Assembly (NCBI GenBank): GCA_030737835.1
Contig: CM060855.1
Span: 2,155,032-2,219,031, forward strand
Length of the DNA stretch: 64,000 nucleotides
Reading direction: 5' to 3'
Source of the DNA: Acorus gramineus
Taxonomy: Eukaryota > Streptophyta > Magnoliopsida > Acorales > Acoraceae
Shown: piece after piece, positions 58,465 to 64,000 of the stretch
Layout: each line of letters starts with the position of its first letter
How positions within the stretch are numbered: position 1 is the first letter of the stretch
The notes under the pieces: generated by a model
What the model saw: only the letters and a program-made list of their open reading frames with translations
What the model was told of the DNA's origin: nothing
Databases searched by the model: none
Program-made: the position numbers and the translations under genes

Positions 58465-59085
58465 TGAGGGCCATGGAAATAATGAACTCATCAAACAAAG
58501 AATGGTGTCTGCAATGCAAATCACCCCCATTAAATGAGCCACACAAATGAATTTGTGATTTTTATGATATTATGTGTTTGAATGGAAAAACTTATCATTG
58601 ACATCAAATGAATTGCATGTGTTTGTCAGAACATATGAAGTATACTAAACTTGACTTAATTAATTAATTAATTTTCTTGGAATCTGCCATAAGTCAGCAA
58701 AATCAGCCCTGCTGGACCATGTGTGATTCTAGGCCATTATCGAAGAAGAAAAAATTTAATTGCCCAACTTTTTTGCTATTCATTTTCACATGCTTTTATT
58801 TTGTTAAAATTTTGATGCATTGAACCGAAAGAATGGGACCAACTTTCCATAAAAATGGAGTTCCAGACATTTCTTCTCAATATTTAAATGAGTTTGAGCA
58901 GAAGTAATTTTTTATTACTTAAATAATTGATTAAAAAAAAGGACCTCTTGATTGTAAACATCCATTTCATTATTTAAGTTAAAAAATAAGGTTTTTTTTT
59001 TACCTTTAACATTTGTATTTTTTTTTTTTATGTGGTTTCTTTCGATGGAAAGTTCAAAAATGCTGTGATGTTGGAGTTTAATAAA

Positions 59086-59791
59086 GCATAAATTAATTAC
59101 AGGTCTCTCAGCATATCCATGTATTAATTATAAGTCTCTATAATTTTTTAACTTAACAATAGGCCCCCAAATTCCAATACATATTATGTTTGAGTTATTC
59201 TATCCATACTATGTTAACTTAGTCTTTTTTCTTCCATTTTTATCCTCAGCCCCTACCCTTTTTCGTGCTCCCCCTCTCTCCCCAACCCGACAGCCCTCCC
59301 CCTCCCCCCACGCCATTCCGTTGCCTCCCTCCTGGTCTTCAAGAGTCCACATTGTCTTTGTCATCCCCGTTTTCACATCTTTCTCTTCCTTTTTTAATCC
59401 ACCAACGAAGGACGATAGTGTTTCTCACTCATACCATGCTCATCGTGCCGATCGCAATAAAGGGTCCTCCCTTCATCCATCACAAATTGATTGCTTCTAA
59501 CTCCATCTAGATCGATTGTTTCTCCTTCCGGATCCAGAGAATGATAACAATGTACCCTATATGTATTATAGTGTACTACGTCTTTTTATATCTGTGAATA
59601 ATAGTGTACACATTATGCATAATGGTGTACACGGAGAATGGGAGGGTAGAATAGAAAAATTAATGGCCATTTACGATTCTGTTAGTTAGAGGGATATGTG
59701 TTGGTATTTGGGGACATATTGTTAAGTTTAAAAGTTCCAGGGTCTTATAATTAATATAGAGGTATGCTGAGGGACCTATAATTAAATTTCC
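59086..59791. mobile_element. Non-autonomous MULE-like element with TIRs of about 100 bp
   Basis: The left arm (AAATTAATTACAGGTCTCTC then AGCATATCCATGTATTAATT) is matched inverted at 59,690-59,791. The centre (59,235-59,560) is C-rich with coding-like composition and no recognised domain, as in gene-fragment-carrying MULEs. Target duplication not clear. Confidence 0.65.
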
Positions 59792-59799
59792 TTGTTTTT

Positions 59800-60480
59800 T
59801 TATAAGTTGAAGTATATATTTCATTTTAATAAAGATACGTATTGCGTTATATGAAAATAGATCTTCAATGGAATTCAAACATGCTCGGACTACACAAGAA
59901 CTTCATGTAGGATTGCTCTTAACATTATTTAAAATTGTTATGCGCCATATTAAGGTTAATGGTTTCCTTATCAGTTCTGCTACCTGGGCCCCAAAAATTA
60001 AACCCCATTAAAAAACCCCAATAGGTGTTAAATTCTAATTGGTTCCTTATTTGATTTTTGAAAAAAAATAAAAATGACAAAGACTATACTACCCTTCATT
60101 TGATTTTAAAAAAATTCGCTCCCAAATATAGCAATACCCCATTTAATGCTACCCTATAACCACCTCTCACATCTTCTCATCAAAAAGCGAACCAGAAATT
60201 TTCACCGAAATAGCCTTTTTGTTCTGCATCAAAGGATGAACTAGGGTGTCAGTTTCTATGCTTTTTCTACCCCTAAATCGTTGCAATGATAGTGAGAAAT
60301 TCTTCTTTGATTTCTTCCACAATTTCATGTTTGATTTCTTCCCTCAATCGTATGCTTGCTTTTCTGATTTGTTAGCTAGTTTCACGTCTGTTTTCTTCCC
60401 GAAAATGCAATACCTAATCGTTCAATCATTGTTCTGCATTTTTGCCCCGGATACAATCATAAAACAGACTTATTAAGATG
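59800..60480. other. AT-rich stretch without recognised features
   Basis: The C-runs and AAAATGACAAAGACTATACT near 60,075 look like transposon leader sequence, but no paired end was found. Confidence 0.35.
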
Positions 60481-60484
60481 GTTA

Positions 60485-61350
60485 GTGTGGGGGATGATTT
60501 CTGGTTCTCCTCCACTCGACCGGATCTCGTGGGTGACACGGGCTTTGGATGTGGATCCAAGAAAGAATGGAAGTAGCTTCCCTTCAAGGTCGATGAGGTC
60601 CCGCCATTAAGTCATGTAGCTCTCCTCCTCCAGTCACCTGCAACTCACACCAGTGTGGTGCTGGCTAACGCCCCTCCGACGCTCAAGTCAGTATTCAAGT
60701 CTGCTTAAGCTTCTGGAGTTACTCTAGGAGGAGTGAATGTGTGTGTTCATGCATCCCTCTTGGAGACGATGATGTCTCCCCTTATACACTCGAAGAGGGC
60801 GTGCCAACCTCGCTCCATGGAGTGAGGTTATCGAAGGTACGAACGGAATCGTCCAAGTGGCATCGGGACCGGCCACTATGTATGACCGTGCAGCGTAACT
60901 GTCCACGACAAATGCATGTCACTGCGGTGTCAGAGGATCCTCTATAGTGGCCGTTATCTGCACGATGTGGACGTATAGTCGATCTTCATCCGCCAGACTT
61001 GGCTCTTTGGTTGGGTTAAGCCAGGCTAACCGAGCTCTCCTCGCTTGTCTTGCTTGGCTCAGGTCGGACGGAAGGTGAACCCCACCTGGTCTAGTCGGGC
61101 CATCACCAATGCCCGACCAGCCTCTCATGGGCTTTCCTGGGTAGATGTCTCTACCCTTCCTTCCAGGCCCATTGGGCCGACCAGCCTCGACCGAGTCGAG
61201 GGCCAACTGACCGACTACCTCATGCAGAAAAATTGTGCTTGCATGGACCCATCTTGCAGACTATCCTCGTCCCGCCTCGTTATTTCCATATAACTTTATT
61301 CCTAATTCTTTGTGCAAATTTGGTCTTCCACAGTTAGGTTGTTGCACTAT
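60485..61350 (-). mobile_element. LTR-retroelement fragment (fossil)
   Basis: GC-rich block with CCCTCCGACGCTCAAGTCAG (about 60,675), the LTR motif seen at 30.4 and 42.97 kb, and promoter-like ATGTCTCCCCTTATACACTC. Its right side is cut by the next LTR at 61,351. Incomplete; no coding domain identified. Confidence 0.5.
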
Positions 61351-64000
61351 TGTCACGCCCCAGGGCGGCCGTCCCCGGGACGCGGCAAGTGTATATATGA
61401 TATCAGTAACAAGAGTTCAATAATATACCACAAACAACAACTAAAAATCACAACACAGATAAAAGCAGGGCTGACATAATATATACACCAAATGCGGAAG
61501 CTAAAAGACTGAGTCTGTAGTCAAAACATACTACAGACTCGATACATAATCATACGTCCTGTGAGAGTCAACATGTCCATATATACACAAATAAAATCCA
61601 TACATAATCCAAACTAGGTGCCCAAGCACAGAATATATACATACAACAGAAAGAAGGGTGCTGATGGCCTCAAAACTCGTGGGACGCGGCGCTACTCCTC
61701 TACTGGTGTAGTCGCTCGGGAAGCTCCTCCCTCAGAGATCACTGAAAAAGATAATATGCGAGGGGTGAGCCACACGCTCAGTGAATAGCACAACCCATGC
61801 ATACAGTTCATATTAACCATATTTAATCAAGTCATAAGCCACAAGACCGGGGGTTCGTTACATCGCCGAACCCCATACCCTCACCCTCACCCTCAATAGG
61901 TGACCAAGGATGTTGGGACTTAGCGGGTTGATAATCATCCTCACGCAATCCAGTGGGTCGCCGCATCGCCGGCCCACCATACCCTCACCCCCACCTCTCA
62001 ACAGGTGACCTAGGCTCTTGGGACTAACTAGGCTGTTGGTCACCCTCGGTCCACCGATAGTCTCTCCCCACTCCGTAGGTCGTTTGGCCACTCCCACGTT
62101 CGGCGCAGTCCTTCTACCAGATCAGGAGGCGCCTACTGATGGAAACCCCTGCACGGGACAACCTTTCCAACGCCGGGGTAGTCTCTACACGGATCGAACG
62201 GAAGGAAACAGAACAGCCTATCCATCGCATATGATCCACTCGGATCCGCTGACAGCACATCTCTACGACTCTAATGTCTCGAATTCCTCAGAATTCCACC
62301 AGAGCGCATAACCAGGATGCGGGGAAATAAAATAAGACCAATATGGGGAAAAGAGACCTTGGGAGGGTAACCTGAGGTCCCGATGTAGGACATCCGACAA
62401 CCAAACGAGGAACACGGAGTACCCTAACCCGGGTCTCAATGTTAACCTCGCAAGGCCCCCTTATATTCCCTAAGGCATACTAACAATATTAAAGCTTGCA
62501 TTTAATTAAATAAATCAAACTAATAGGACGCATGCACAGGTCAGGGCTTTCCTAGCATGATAACGGGGTGACATGATACACGGCTCATGCACAAAACCTA
62601 AGGGTGCAAGTCCCTAACATACAAGTCTAGGGTGGCATGCATTCTACACACACACATCATGCTTACATGGATTCAAAATAACAGTTAATACTAACTATGT
62701 GCCCCAGGGGAGGACGGTACACGCTCAAAGGCATGTAGCGCCTCCCAAACTGGGTTGGGTTGTCCCACTCACCGGAAATCGGGTCGACGCGCGACCGTCC
62801 GTCGAGATCTGCAAGACAGGGTATTAACTGGTGAGTATAAATCCACAAATACCCAAAATACACAATTAAATACCCAAAACCCACAACAAACACCTAACAC
62901 TCGGGCAAACGTGCACACGACCCGCACGCACGCTAGCCCGAGCACTCCGGCAACTACCCGCACGGCCGGCAACCACCCGCACGGCCACCCGACCGCCCGG
63001 GTGCACCGCCGCGCCTCAGCCCACGCACCGCCGGCCCCTGCCCGCCGCCTGGACACGCCGCCGCACCACCCGGGGCACCGCGCGTCCACTGCGCCCAGCC
63101 GCAGCAGCCCGCGCGAGCCCCAACGCCTCGCGCCGCCCCGCGAGCACCCCGCACGCCCCCGCGCGCAGCGCCTCACCCCGCGCGCACCTCCGCCACCTCG
63201 CCGCGCCCCGCGCGCACCACAGCTGCCTCGCCGCGCCCCGCGCGCACCCTGCACGACCTCCCTGCACACACCGCCCACTCGGCCATCACCCCTAGCACAC
63301 CCAGCACGCACTCCGCGCGCATCGCCCCCCTCGCACGATCTGCCCGCACTAGCCACTCGACCAGCTCCTCCCGGGTGCACCCGCGCACAGCTCGACCAGC
63401 ACGCACGCCCTGCACGCCCGCCAGCTCCTCGCGCACAGCTGCTCGATCAGCACCTCGCGCACAGCACCGCGCACGCCCAGCACGACCAGCACCTCGCACC
63501 GGCCCGCGCACAGCTGCTCGACCAGGTCCACGCACCGCGCGCACGCACGCGCGCACCCCCGCGCGCGCCCAGCCTGCGCGCTGCCTGAGCTGCTGCCGCT
63601 GCTGCCTGCTGCCCGAACAGCAACCCCCCACTGCCCGAGCACCTCCACCACCGCCCAATGGCCTCCGACGGCCTCCGACCGCCCCCAACCACCCCCGACG
63701 ACCTCCCACAACCTCCGACCACCCCCCAAACACAAACACCCCCTCCTATCAAGCATCTAAGCATGAAAAAGAGGGAAAGAAAGCTTACCAAGGGGGAGGA
63801 AGAGGTGACCGGGTGCTCTCCGCGCACCGAAACCTTTCCCAAAGGCCCTCCTACGCCCCGATCTACCACGGCCTTCGAAACGGCCCGAATCAGAGGAGAA
63901 AAGAGGGAGGATGGGGAGGCTAGGATCGCCGGAATCGGGATTTGAAGACACCGGGGTGTAGATCGGGACCCGATCTACACTTCCTAGGTTTTGGGTTTTT
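61351..64000 (+). mobile_element. Long LTR of a Ty3/gypsy-type element (fossil), runs out of window
   Basis: Begins TGTCACGCCCCAGGGCGGCC, a start typical of chromovirus (Tekay/Del-like) LTRs. It continues through ATATGCGAGGGGTGAGCCACACGCTCAGTGA-type sequence, a two-copy internal repeat of about 110 bp (61,850-61,960 and 61,965-62,075) and a very C-rich tract (62,890-63,720). The far end, primer site and coding region lie outside the window, so completeness cannot be judged. Family is tentative. Confidence 0.6.
62890..63720. repeat. Strongly C-biased GC-rich tract inside the LTR
   Basis: About 800 bp are dominated by C and CG/CA-containing words (GCGCGC, CTCGACCAGC, GCACCTCGC repeats). This opens long ORFs on both strands that are only Pro/Arg/Ala or Gly/Arg/Ala-rich. 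No domain; not genes. Confidence 0.7.

Larger units (their letters stand above)
42364..59000. repeat. Tandem segmental duplication, unit 2
   Basis: Second copy of unit 1. It begins immediately after the end of unit 1, so the junction lies at about 42,335-42,364. It lacks the 29-36 kb transposon cluster of unit 1 and carries its own insertions at 44.8-49.4 kb, 53.0-53.2 kb, 55.1-56.2 kb, 56.5-57.2 kb, 57.7 kb and 58.2 kb. Confidence 0.85.

Noticed and set aside
62755-63588. 277-codon plus-strand ORF and overlapping 203- and 188-codon minus-strand ORFs
   Set aside because: Low-complexity Pro/Arg/Ala or Gly/Arg/Ala composition from a C-rich tract in an LTR; open on both strands, no domain.
1-64000. 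CRISPR arrays, operons, bacterial-type ribosome sites
   Set aside because: The sequence is plant nuclear; tandem repeats seen have no spacer structure.

Overview
The window reads as nuclear DNA of a flowering plant, most likely a eudicot. Genes are sparse, the intergenic DNA is AT-rich, and there are spliced plant genes (COP9 signalosome subunit 8, egg-cell-secreted EC1 proteins) in a mass of plant transposons: FAR1/MuDR-type Mutator-like elements (MULEs), PIF/Harbinger (Tourist-like) MITEs, a CACTA element, tRNA-derived SINEs, LINE tails and LTR-retroelement fossils. The species cannot be named from this.

Layout. 1-~6,550: a Mutator-like element with two convergent genes, a small GRF-zinc-finger/transmembrane protein (465-1043, +) and a decayed FAR1-type transposase (2896-5030, -). 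Both genes are entered through leader introns that share an inverted sequence block. 6,600-15,000: a small EC1 array on the minus strand with two intact genes (7980-8441 and 13752-14219), one truncated copy and four copies of the 3' flank, interrupted by MITEs and fold-back elements. 15,156-18,690: a complete five-exon COP9 signalosome subunit 8 gene (CSN8, 197 aa). 20,400-21,760: a decayed coding region I cannot name.

From about 22.2 kb to 59.0 kb the window is largely one tandem duplication. Unit 1 (about 22,204-42,360) is followed directly by unit 2 (about 42,364-59,000), and each has been modified by its own insertions. Each unit holds one intact small gene for a basic 76-77 aa protein (27313-27543 and 51658-51891, both -), preceded by a 3-copy repeat of about 250 bp. 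Because the two units are paralogous, many insertions in one unit have a visible empty site in the other. Unit 1 also holds a second MULE (32,726-36,316) with a three-exon GRF/TM gene whose exons are open beside a decayed PB1-like transposase N-terminus. Unit 2 holds a third MULE remnant (about 46,250-48,620) with a FAR1 domain converging on a viroplasmin/RNase H1-N-like fragment. 59-64 kb is transposon-derived, ending inside a long Ty3/gypsy-type LTR that starts at 61,351 and runs out of the window.

The most interesting theme is the MULEs. Two unrelated-looking elements pair a Mutator transposase gene with a convergent GRF-zinc-finger/coiled-coil/transmembrane gene. In both, the GRF gene is open while the transposase is broken. 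This recalls the mudrA/mudrB layout of maize MuDR with a different second protein.
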